Positions 14,655-21,737 of a stretch of 50,284 bases of DNA are shown here, piece after piece; within the stretch, counting starts at the first letter, position 1, and the number at the start of each line of letters is the position of its first letter. The translations under genes were made by a program, and so were the position numbers. A model generated the notes under the pieces. That model ran no database searches. It had not been told where the DNA came from and saw only the letters and a program-made list of their open reading frames with translations. This stretch comes from an uncultured Gemmiger sp. (GTDB lineage: Bacteria; Bacillota; Clostridia; Oscillospirales; Ruminococcaceae). Where the stretch lies: NCBI GenBank assembly GCA_944388215.1, contig CALXHT010000015.1, positions 1 to 50,284 on the forward strand, in the 5' to 3' direction.

Positions 14655-15398
14655 ATGAAAAAACCTTGCGTTCTGCTGGCCTGCCTGCTGCTGGCCGGTG
14701 CCCTGTGCGGCTGCGGGGACGACGCCCGGGAAACCCCGGCGCCAACCCCCGCCCCGGAGAGCCAGACGGCCACCCCTTCCCCGTCGCCCACGGCGACCCC
14801 CACGCCCACGCCTGAACCGGAATGGGTCATTCCCTTGCCGGAGGAGGACCTGTGGGCCTACCAGGCCTATACCCTGACCTGCCAGATCACCGAATACTGC
14901 CTCGAACCCTTCGAGGGCACGCTGGACACCGACACCCTGAACGACACGGAAATTCTGAATTTCCTCTGGTCGGCCAACCAGTACTGCAAGGACTCCTACT
15001 ACCCTTACGCCGGCGACATCACCATCGATTCCCCGCCGGACGGCAGCTACTGCTACGCCCGTCTGCCCGAAGAGAGCGCCCGGAAGATCGTCTATCAGCT
15101 CTTCGGCGCGGAGGACTGGTCCGGCCGCGACACAGCCTTCTATGACGCCGCGGTGCCGGAGTACCGCTTCGACATGCTGGAGCCGGGGCCCAGGCAGAAC
15201 TTTTCCTGCCGGTATGTCTCGGTGTCCCGCAGCGGCGATACCGTGACGGTGCCCTTCCACCTCTACGGCACGCAGACCGTGGTGGACACCACCGGCTCCC
15301 ACGAGAAGGAGTACGGCGGGTACACGGCCACCTACCGGTTCATGACCGAGGACGGACAGTCCTTCCTGCGCTTTGCCGGGATCCACCCGGAGGCGTGA
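14655..15398 (+). CDS. Secreted lipoprotein of unknown function
   Basis: 247 aa. A signal peptide (MKKPCVLLACLLLAGALCGC) has a lipobox-like LCGC, so the mature protein is probably lipid-anchored. Residues 30-58 are a low-complexity Thr/Pro/Ser linker (repeated TPTP and SPSP), typical of a spacer through the wall. The globular part (from EWVIPLPEEDLWAYQAYTLT) has no motif I recognise; it ends with a beta-rich GYTATYRFMTEDGQSFLRF. A good promoter and GAGGAGG binding site support expression. It is a single gene between ldhA and the Nfn operon. Confidence 0.85.
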   Translation: MKKPCVLLACLLLAGALCGCGDDARETPAPTPAPESQTATPSPSPTATPTPTPEPEWVIPLPEEDLWAYQAYTLTCQITEYCLEPFEGTLDTDTLNDTEILNFLWSANQYCKDSYYPYAGDITIDSPPDGSYCYARLPEESARKIVYQLFGAEDWSGRDTAFYDAAVPEYRFDMLEPGPRQNFSCRYVSVSRSGDTVTVPFHLYGTQTVVDTTGSHEKEYGGYTATYRFMTEDGQSFLRFAGIHPEA

Positions 15399-15410
15399 GG
15401 GCACCGATAC

Positions 15411-15451
15411 AAAAAAGGGGGCAGACGCGATGCATCGCGTCTGCCCCTTTT
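15411..15451. terminator. Bidirectional intrinsic terminator
   Basis: A near-perfect palindromic stem (GGGGCAGACGCGAT / ATCGCGTCTGCCCC) flanked by AAAAAA and TTTT lies between the convergent lipoprotein and nfnB genes. Confidence 0.95.
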
Positions 15452-15460
15452 ACGTATGGT

Positions 15461-16858
15461 TCAGGAATTTTTCTCTCGGATGGCCTTGTCGATGGCCTTG
15501 GCGGCTTCCTTGCCGGCGCCCATGGCCAGAATGACGGTGGCCGCACCGGTGACGGCGTCACCGCCCGCATAGACGAAGGGGCGGCTGGTGAGGCCGTCGG
15601 GGCCGTTGGTAATGAGGCAGCCGTGGCGGTCCGCTTCGAGGCCGGGGGTGGTGGAGCGGATCAGCGGGTTGGGGCTGGTGCCCAGAGCCATGATCATGGT
15701 ATCCACGTCCAGCTCGAACTCGCTGCCCTCCTTGACGATGGGACGGCGGCGTCCCGATTCATCGGGCTCGCCCAGTTCCATCTCCACGCAGGTCATGCCG
15801 CGGACCCAGCCGTTCTCGTCGCCCAGCACTTCCACGGGGTTGGTCAGCGTCTTGAAGATGATGCCTTCCTCCTCGGCGTGCTCCACTTCCTCTTTCCGGG
15901 CGGGCAGTTCGGCCATGCCCCGGCGGTAGACGATGTAGACCGTCTCGGCGCCCAGCCGCTTGGCACAGCGGGCGGCGTCCATGGCCACGTTGCCGCCGCC
16001 CACCACGGCCACGGCACGGGACTTCATGATGGGGGTGTGGGAATCGGGCAGGTAGGCCTTCATCAGGTTGACGCGGGTCAGGTACTCGTTGGCGGAGTAG
16101 ACGCCGTTGAGGCTCTCGCCGGGGATGCCCATGAAGCGGGGCAGGCCGGCGCCGGAGGCAATGTAGACGGCCTCGAAGCCGTATTCGTTGAGCAGCTCAT
16201 CCACCGTGAGCACCTTGCCCATGACCATGTTGCACTCGATGTCCACGCCCAGCTCCTTGAGGCCTTCCACCTCGTGCTGGACGATGTCCTTGGGCAGACG
16301 GAACTCGGGGATGCCGTACATCAGCACGCCGCCCGCCACATGGAGGGCCTCATAGATGGTGACCTGGTAGCCCATCTTGGCCAGGTCGCCGGCGGCGGTC
16401 AGGCCGGAGGGACCGGCGCCGATGACAGCCACCTTGTGGCCGTTGGAGGCGGGCTTTTCCGGCTTGGTATGTACGTTTTCCCGGTACCAGTCGGCCACGA
16501 ACCGCTCCAGGCGGCCGATGCCCACCGGCTCGCCCTTGATGCCACGGACGCATTTGCCTTCGCACTGGTTTTCCTGGGGGCAGACGCGGCCGCAGACGGC
16601 GGGCAGCGCGCTGGACTGGGCGATGACCTTGTAGGCTTCCTCGAACTCTCCCTTGGCCACATGGGCGATGAAGCCGGGGATATCGATATCCACCGGGCAG
16701 CCCGAACGGCAGGGATGATTCTTGCACTGCAGGCACCGCTGGGCTTCGGTGACCGCCATCTCGGCGGTGTAGCCCAGGGCTACCTCTTTAAAATTCTTGT
16801 TGCGGACGTTGGGGTCCTGGCTGGGCATGGGGCACTTTTTCGGGTCCATGTTGGGCAT
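15461..16858 (-). CDS. nfnB: NfnB / GltA-type FAD-NAD(P) oxidoreductase, large subunit
   Basis: 465 aa. The N-terminal domain carries cysteines for two [4Fe-4S] clusters (CLQCKNHPCRSGCP and CGRVCPQENQCEGKC). Then come the FAD dinucleotide fold VAVIGAGPSGLTAAGDLA, GGVLMYGIPEFRLPK, the NADPH fold VAVVGGGNVAMDAARCA and the C-terminal FAD motif FVYAGGDAVTGAATVI. This is the large subunit of NADH-dependent ferredoxin:NADP+ oxidoreductase, also annotated as homotetrameric glutamate synthase GltA or sulfide dehydrogenase SudA. Pairing with the upstream NfnA gene (2 nt apart) favours the bifurcating transhydrogenase. A GTG-proximal AGGAGG lies inside the end of nfnA. Confidence 0.88.
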   Translation of the reverse strand: MPNMDPKKCPMPSQDPNVRNKNFKEVALGYTAEMAVTEAQRCLQCKNHPCRSGCPVDIDIPGFIAHVAKGEFEEAYKVIAQSSALPAVCGRVCPQENQCEGKCVRGIKGEPVGIGRLERFVADWYRENVHTKPEKPASNGHKVAVIGAGPSGLTAAGDLAKMGYQVTIYEALHVAGGVLMYGIPEFRLPKDIVQHEVEGLKELGVDIECNMVMGKVLTVDELLNEYGFEAVYIASGAGLPRFMGIPGESLNGVYSANEYLTRVNLMKAYLPDSHTPIMKSRAVAVVGGGNVAMDAARCAKRLGAETVYIVYRRGMAELPARKEEVEHAEEEGIIFKTLTNPVEVLGDENGWVRGMTCVEMELGEPDESGRRRPIVKEGSEFELDVDTMIMALGTSPNPLIRSTTPGLEADRHGCLITNGPDGLTSRPFVYAGGDAVTGAATVILAMGAGKEAAKAIDKAIREKNS

Positions 16859-16860
16859 GA

Positions 16861-17703
16861 TCACTGCACCTCCTGTTTGAGCAGATTGCACTCTTCCTCG
16901 CGGGCGTGGCTCTCAAAAGGCTTGTACATCGTGCCGCGGTGCATGGCCTCGTCAAAGTCCACTTCAAAGCCGTCGAAGTCGGGGCCGTCCACGCAGGCGA
17001 ACTTGGTCTTGCCGCCCACCGTCAGGCGGCAGCCGCCGCACATGCCGGTGCCGTCCACCATGATGGGGTTCATGGACACCACCGTCTTGACGTTATGGGG
17101 TTTGGTGGTCTTGACCACGAACTTCATCATGATCAGCGGACCGATGGCAATGACCTCGTCAAAGTTGGCGCCCTCGTTGATCTTGGCTTCCAGCGGGGCG
17201 GTGACAACGCCCTTCTCGCCGTAGGAGCCGTCGTCAGTCATGATGATGAAATCGTCGCAGCAGGCGCGGAACTCATCCTCCAGGATGACCAGGTCCTTGT
17301 TGCGGAAGCCCACAATGCCGGTCACCCGGGTGCCCTGGGCGTGGAGCGCCTGGGCCACCGGCAGCGCGATGGCGCAGCCGACACCGCCGCCCACCACGCA
17401 GACGTTCTTCAGGCCCTCGATCTCGGTGGCCTTGCCCAGGGGGCCCACGAAGTCATGGACCGCCTCGCCCTCCTTGAGGGCGTTCAGCTCCATGGTACCG
17501 GCGCCCACCACCTGGAAGATGATGGAGACGGTGCCCGCCTCCCGGTCATAGCCCGCGATGGTCAGCGGAATGCGCTCGGAATTTTCTCCCGGGCGCACGA
17601 TGATGAACTGTCCGGCCTTCGCCTTTTTGGCAATGAGCGGGGCGTGGATCCACAGTTCGGTGACGGTGGGGTTCAGTTCCCGCCGTTTCAGGATGGTGAA
17701 CAA
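16861..17703 (-). CDS. nfnA: NfnA / ferredoxin-NADP reductase-type small subunit
   Basis: 280 aa. It resembles dihydroorotate dehydrogenase electron-transfer proteins: an FAD domain (AGQFIIVRPGENSERIPLTIAGYD, the RxPLTI element), a NAD-binding domain (VCVVGGGVGCAIALPVAQAL), and C-terminal [2Fe-2S] ligands MCGGCRLTVGG and FACVDGPDFDG. It couples NADH to the large subunit in NfnAB, which reversibly links NADH, NADPH and reduced ferredoxin. The start is a TTG at 17703, supported by AAGGAG about 10 nt upstream and by the natural family N-terminus FTILKRRELNP; no ATG is suitably placed. Confidence 0.88.
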   Translation of the reverse strand: MFTILKRRELNPTVTELWIHAPLIAKKAKAGQFIIVRPGENSERIPLTIAGYDREAGTVSIIFQVVGAGTMELNALKEGEAVHDFVGPLGKATEIEGLKNVCVVGGGVGCAIALPVAQALHAQGTRVTGIVGFRNKDLVILEDEFRACCDDFIIMTDDGSYGEKGVVTAPLEAKINEGANFDEVIAIGPLIMMKFVVKTTKPHNVKTVVSMNPIMVDGTGMCGGCRLTVGGKTKFACVDGPDFDGFEVDFDEAMHRGTMYKPFESHAREEECNLLKQEVQ

Positions 17704-17741
17704 AGCGATCCTCTCCTTCGTAAGTAGTTTTGGTTGGTTTC

Positions 17742-17770
17742 ATTGTACCGTATTTGGCCCCCCTTGTAAA
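17742..17770 (-). promoter_or_regulatory. nfnAB promoter
   Basis: Minus strand TTTACA (17770-17765), 17-nt spacer, TACAAT (17747-17742), about 39 nt before the TTG start. Confidence 0.75.
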
Positions 17771-17808
17771 GAACGAAGAGGCGGCAAACCTTTGCAAATT
17801 CTCTGTTG

Positions 17809-19584
17809 TCAGCCCAAAAAGGCCACCCGGTCAGGGTGGGGGTTGCGCCACAGGGTATACCCCGCCGGGCATTGGATGCCGGAGGGTTCCAGCCCCGCCG
17901 TATCCAGCGGCACCCCGTCGGATACCAGGATCCAGTCGGCGCCTGTCAGGTCCTCGTAGGGGCGGCCGGGGTATTCGGGGCCGGGCTTTTCGGTCCCCAG
18001 GTCCAGCACGCCGTCGTCCAGCAATCCCCCCGCCGCCAGCGTCTCATACTCGCAGAGGTAGATGTCCCGGTCCACGTAGGTGTCGATGAGCTGGCTGTCC
18101 CGCTGGCGCACGCCGTCCGGGATGAACAGCACGGTGCCCTCCAGGGTCTTGAGGGAATCGTTGAGGGCGCTGGCCGCCTGCACGGCGCTCTCCTCCACGC
18201 CATAGGTCCAGCGGTTGATGCGCCATTCCCCGGCGTAGCAGAGCACGCAGAGCACCAGGGCCGCCGCGGCCAGGGGTCTGCGGGCTTTGCGCCGTACAAG
18301 AGCCACTCCCAGAACCGCGGCCCCCGCCACAATGACAACCCGCCACACCAGCAGCCAGCCGGAAAAGCCCAGCACCGGCAGACGGTCGAGGCGGTCGGCC
18401 ACGAAGTCAAACCACTGCAAAAATGTGTTGTCCCCGGCGCCGGGGCCGATATCCCGGCAGAAGACGAGAAAGCCCAGCCCCCACAGGGCGGTCAGCCCCG
18501 CCAGCAGACGGCGGCGCATCGGCGTCAGGGCGCCGTCCAGGGCGTCCATCGTCACCAGCAGCAAAGGGATGAGCAGCGGTTCCAGGTAGCGCATGTGCTG
18601 GCGGGGGGAATCGGAACCCAGGTCCTCCCGCACAGTGATGCTCCAGGCCACCACGCCCACGCCCAGCCCCAAGGCCAGCAGCAGAAGCAGCGGCAGCTGG
18701 ATGCGGCGGGGGTCGGTGCCGGGGCGGGGGCGGCGCAAGGCGGTCAGGGGCACCAGCACCGGGAAGACCCCGAAGGCCAGCACGGTGAAGAGCAGGTCGC
18801 AGACCACCGCAAAGGGCAGGAACGCCCACTGCTCGGCGGTGAGCCAGCCGGTCTGGTTGTAGGAGTTGCCCAGCCCCGCAAAGAGGGTGAGCTTGGCGGC
18901 GCCAAAGCAGACAAGGAACGCCCCCAGCAGGGCGGCCACCCCGGCCAGTTCGCCCCGCCAGCTGCGGGGGTCGTGGGCGGTGACCCAGAGGCGCAGCAGC
19001 ACCCAGGCAATGAGGTAGTAAAGGGCCACTTCTTTACTTAAATAGAGCAGAAAGCACCAGGCCCCGGCCAGAGCGCTCCATCCGATGCGGGCCCGGGGGG
19101 CGGCGGCCATGGCGCGCCAGAGGAAATAGACCTGCCACAGGGAGAGGGGCAGGAAGACCGTCTCGCTCATGAAGGTAGCGCAGGCGGACAGGGTGGGCAG
19201 CACCGCCGTGACGGCCACGAGGAAGGCGGTGCGGCGGCGGTTCTGGCCGGTGGCCCGGGCCAGAGCGCAGGCCGGGAAGACGGCGCTGGAGGCCCAGGCA
19301 GCGTTCAGCCAGCCGATGGCGGTGATCTGGGCGGCGGTGGTTTTTAAGAGGAGTGCAGGCAGGATGCACAGGGGGTACAGGATCTTCTGGTAATCGCTGG
19401 GCATGTTGCGCACCCGCAGGCCGCGGCCCTGCCACAGACTGCGGGCGATGTCCAGATAGCGGACCTCGTCGCTGTAGACGGCCAGTTCCCGGGGATAGCT
19501 GCTGAGCAGGCCGTACACCAGGGTGCACAGCAGGAACAGGGCGGCCACCAGCAGCCAGCCCTGGTATTTTTTACCCCTTGTCAT
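17809..19584 (-). CDS. GT-C-type membrane glycosyltransferase-like protein
   Basis: 591 aa with roughly ten to twelve membrane segments. After TM1 (WLLVAALFLLCTLVYGLL) the first outer loop has SDEVRYLDIARSLWQGRGL, the acidic-motif loop expected of GT-C polyprenyl-phosphate-sugar transferases (PMT/ArnT-like), and LPALLLKTTAAQITAI. The C-terminal approximately 130 residues (INRWTYGVEESAVQAAS onward) form a soluble outer domain. The donor and acceptor are unknown; a surface glycan role fits other wall genes in the window but is inference. The ATG has GGAGGA upstream. It diverges from the secreted-protein gene. Confidence 0.7.
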   Translation of the reverse strand: MTRGKKYQGWLLVAALFLLCTLVYGLLSSYPRELAVYSDEVRYLDIARSLWQGRGLRVRNMPSDYQKILYPLCILPALLLKTTAAQITAIGWLNAAWASSAVFPACALARATGQNRRRTAFLVAVTAVLPTLSACATFMSETVFLPLSLWQVYFLWRAMAAAPRARIGWSALAGAWCFLLYLSKEVALYYLIAWVLLRLWVTAHDPRSWRGELAGVAALLGAFLVCFGAAKLTLFAGLGNSYNQTGWLTAEQWAFLPFAVVCDLLFTVLAFGVFPVLVPLTALRRPRPGTDPRRIQLPLLLLLALGLGVGVVAWSITVREDLGSDSPRQHMRYLEPLLIPLLLVTMDALDGALTPMRRRLLAGLTALWGLGFLVFCRDIGPGAGDNTFLQWFDFVADRLDRLPVLGFSGWLLVWRVVIVAGAAVLGVALVRRKARRPLAAAALVLCVLCYAGEWRINRWTYGVEESAVQAASALNDSLKTLEGTVLFIPDGVRQRDSQLIDTYVDRDIYLCEYETLAAGGLLDDGVLDLGTEKPGPEYPGRPYEDLTGADWILVSDGVPLDTAGLEPSGIQCPAGYTLWRNPHPDRVAFLG

Positions 19585-19616
19585 GGTGGGTGTCCTCCGT
19601 TATGATTGTTACAGCC

Positions 19617-19645
19617 ATTATACGGCAGGGCCGGCTTCAAGTAAA
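19617..19645 (-). promoter_or_regulatory. Promoter of the GT-C gene
   Basis: Minus strand TTTACT (19645-19640), 17-nt spacer, perfect TATAAT (19622-19617), 33 nt upstream of the ATG. Confidence 0.75.
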
Positions 19646-19682
19646 GGGGGGCGGGAGGTTCTGCGCCTTTCACAAAAATTTC

Positions 19683-19712
19683 GTGACAAAGGCCCTGCCG
19701 GTATGGTATACT
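19683..19712 (+). promoter_or_regulatory. Promoter of the secreted C-anchored protein gene
   Basis: GTGACA (19683-19688), 18-nt spacer, TATACT (19707-19712); divergent from the promoter at 19645. Confidence 0.65.
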
Positions 19713-19748
19713 ATAAAGGTTACAAATCGGAAACAACCATGGAGGTGC

Positions 19749-20933
19749 TTGACCACGTATTCCCACACGATCCGACCGTCCCGGCTGCTGGCGCTGCTGG
19801 GACTGCTGACGGCCCTGTTGTTCTGGGCTGCCCCGCGCGCTGCGGCGGCGGACTATGACGAAACGCTGGACCGCCTGGGCCGGCTGCAGGACCTGGCGGT
19901 AAGTTATGCGGAGGACCATGACGCCGACCCCATCCTGCTGACGCTCTCCTACACCCGCACCGGGGACTACAACACCACCATGTGGCAGCTGACCGCCGGC
20001 GCCCGGGACACCGAGTTTGAGAGCTATGTGTCCCAGAATGACGCCGACCTGGCGGCGCTGCAGGGGATGAACACGGTGACGCTGCCCAATGGCCAGGCCA
20101 TCGACTTCGGGCATCTGCTGGCGTCGATGAACCTGGTGTACAACGGCATTCCCATCACGGGCAGCTGGGGCGGCGACTGCATGGAGCTGGCCAAGGCCTA
20201 CTACGGGCAGGCCAGCGACGCGGCGGGCTACGCCCAGGCCATGCGGGCCACCTTCAACATTGACGACGACGGTTCCACCAGCCGGTTCGGCGACCAGGAC
20301 CTGCGGGCGGACCTGGACTCGGTGGTGGTGGGGTCCCAGCTCACCAAGGACACCGACATTGCCGACGCGCTGCGCAGCTACTACGACGGCCTCACCGACT
20401 ATGACCGGGCCTATCAGTTCATCTCGCTGAGTTTCGGCACGGTGGACACCTCGGCCGCCTCCTTTGCGGACACGGTCTATGACGCCGTTGTGTCGGATTC
20501 CGGCATGCAGCTGCTCTTCTACATGAACGACATGTGGACGGTGAGCGGCTGGACCATCGACGAGAGCTACGCCCCGGCCGTGCGGGGCGCCACCGATCTT
20601 CTGGCGGAGTATCTGTCGGGGGCGGTGAACGGCGAGAAGGTGAAGAGCGAGACCAACAACCGGCTGGTGGCCATGGGCGGCCAGGCCCTGGCCGACGCCC
20701 TGGCGGCCCTGGGGGACAGCGACGCGGCTTCGGCGGCCTTGTCGGCGGCGGAGAGCGGTGTGTCCAGCACCACCTCCAGCACCAGCGCGGCCATCGAGGA
20801 CGCCACCCAGACGCTGCAGAGCCACTTCAACGTGAAGATCTTTGAACTGGTGCTGCTCATCGTGGCGGCGGTGGCCATCTTCTTCCTGATCTTCAGCTGC
20901 GCGCTGTTCGTCTCCCACCGGCGGCGGCACTGA
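19749..20933 (+). CDS. Secreted, C-terminally membrane-anchored protein of unknown function
   Basis: About 394 aa. The reading frame is open well upstream of the promoter, so the start must be internal. TTG at 19749 is the only candidate next to GGAGG (19741), though the gap is only 3 nt, so the exact start is uncertain. A signal peptide follows (RLLALLGLLTALLFWAAPRAAA with AAA-ADY as likely cleavage). The mature part has regular spacing of acidic and aromatic residues and a conserved-looking NLVYNGIPITGSWGGDCMELA. Residues near the end are Ser/Thr-rich (SSTTSSTSAA), followed by a C-terminal TM helix (LVLLIVAAVAIFFLIF) and RRRH. I do not recognise the family. Confidence 0.7.
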   Translation: MTTYSHTIRPSRLLALLGLLTALLFWAAPRAAAADYDETLDRLGRLQDLAVSYAEDHDADPILLTLSYTRTGDYNTTMWQLTAGARDTEFESYVSQNDADLAALQGMNTVTLPNGQAIDFGHLLASMNLVYNGIPITGSWGGDCMELAKAYYGQASDAAGYAQAMRATFNIDDDGSTSRFGDQDLRADLDSVVVGSQLTKDTDIADALRSYYDGLTDYDRAYQFISLSFGTVDTSAASFADTVYDAVVSDSGMQLLFYMNDMWTVSGWTIDESYAPAVRGATDLLAEYLSGAVNGEKVKSETNNRLVAMGGQALADALAALGDSDAASAALSAAESGVSSTTSSTSAAIEDATQTLQSHFNVKIFELVLLIVAAVAIFFLIFSCALFVSHRRRH

Positions 20934-20943
20934 CAATACGGTT

Positions 20944-20972
20944 ACAGCCTCCCGAAAGGGAGGCTGTTTTCT
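20944..20972 (+). terminator. Intrinsic terminator
   Basis: Stem ACAGCCTCCC / GGGAGGCTGT with GAAA loop and TTTTCTTT tail, 10 nt after the stop at 20933. Confidence 0.95.
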
Positions 20973-21083
20973 TTGTGCGAAGCCGGTGTAAACGGGATGC
21001 ATTTTTATAAAACCATCGCTGCCGGCGGACCGTGCTGCCCCTGAAAAGGCGTGCTAGCATCTTCCCGCCGCCCGAAACTTCGC

Positions 21084-21235
21084 GGTATCCATGTTTGGAG
21101 TTTCTTCGGTTCCTTCTTTGCAAAGGCCTCTTCCCTTGCCGCCCTGTAAAGGCAAGACGCGCACCGCCCGGGAGCCGCCCTTCCACGGACCATGTGGTTG
21201 GAGTTTCTTCGGTTCCTTCTTTGCAAAGAAGGAAC
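21084..21235. repeat. Two copies of the TTGCAA-centred palindrome module
   Basis: The phrase GGAGTTTCTTCGGTTCCTTC followed by TTTGCAAAG occurs twice, near 21100 (3' half lost, replaced by GCCTC) and near 21200 (perfect 24-bp palindrome at 21212-21235). With the terminator before it and the DnaA-like boxes after it, this accounts for most of the 576-nt gap 20934-21509, in which no gene is seen. Confidence 0.8.
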
Positions 21236-21267
21236 AAGGAACAAACGTTCCGTATATTTCCAGGCCG

Positions 21268-21415
21268 TTATCCACTGTGTAAAGGGGTTATCCACGTTGA
21301 AATTGTGGAAAACCCTGTGGAAAAGGTGGAAAACTCACCGGTTTTTTCTGTTGAAACTGTGGAAAACCCGGTGGAAATCCCACGACAGCGGGTTTTGGAG
21401 GAAAAGTTTTCCACA
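21268..21415. promoter_or_regulatory. Cluster of DnaA-box-like 9-mers
   Basis: Within 148 bp there are TTATCCACT (21268), TTATCCACG (21288), TGTGGAAAA (21304, 21316, 21358), GGTGGAAAA (21325), GGTGGAAAT (21370) and TTTTCCACA (21407). All are within one or two changes of the DnaA consensus TTATNCACA or its complement. The pair TGTGGAAAACCC+GTGGAAA occurs twice (21304 and 21358). The cluster ends about 30 nt before the SCIFF promoter. It could be a replication origin or part of one, a DnaA titration/regulatory site, or a binding site for another protein. Confidence 0.65.
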
Positions 21416-21443
21416 ATCCCCTCGTGGAGGCGCGGGCGGCTGC

Positions 21444-21472
21444 TTGACAAGGGTCCGGGATACGTGTACAAT
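21444..21472 (+). promoter_or_regulatory. SCIFF operon promoter
   Basis: Perfect TTGACA (21444-21449), 17-nt spacer, TACAAT (21467-21472), 37 nt before the SCIFF start. Confidence 0.85.
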
Positions 21473-21509
21473 AAGAACAATCAAAATTGTGCAAAGGAGT
21501 GACTGTTGT

Positions 21510-21656
21510 ATGAAGCACATTCAGACTCTCGAGACCCGCGACATGGTGAAGAGCCTCCAGAACGGCGGCTGCGGCGAATGCCAGACCTCCTGCCAGAGCG
21601 CCTGCAAGACCAGCTGCGGCATCGCGAACCAGCCCTGCGAGAAGGCTGAGGACTGA
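21510..21656 (+). CDS. scfA: SCIFF ranthipeptide precursor, 48 aa
   Basis: A ribosomal peptide of the six-cysteines-in-forty-five family, found almost throughout Clostridia. The leader MKHIQTLETRDMVKSLQNGG is followed by a core with six cysteines (CGECQTSCQSACKTSCGIAN, then QPCEKAED). The neighbouring radical-SAM enzyme forms thioether bridges from cysteine sulfur to non-alpha carbons of nearby residues. AAAGGAG lies 10 nt before the ATG. A hairpin with T tail follows the stop and could make the peptide mRNA more abundant than the maturase mRNA. No dedicated exporter or protease gene is adjacent. Confidence 0.95.
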   Translation: MKHIQTLETRDMVKSLQNGGCGECQTSCQSACKTSCGIANQPCEKAED

Positions 21657-21677
21657 TTTTTTCCCATCTGGCAATCG

Positions 21678-21709
21678 TGCCGGGCAGCCCATGGGTCGCC
21701 CGGCATTTT
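21678..21709 (+). terminator. Attenuating hairpin between SCIFF precursor and maturase
   Basis: Stem TGCCGGGC / GCCCGGCA with a 12-nt loop containing GCCCATGGGT, followed by TTTTC. Being intragenic to the operon it probably acts as a partial terminator. Confidence 0.7.
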
Positions 21710-21737
21710 CTATGGTTATTTTACAAGGAGTTTTTCC

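Noticed and set aside
21268-21415. CRISPR array or plasmid iterons
   Set aside because: The repeated 9-mers have irregular spacing and both orientations, with no constant repeat/spacer pattern and no cas or rep gene; DnaA-like boxes fit better.
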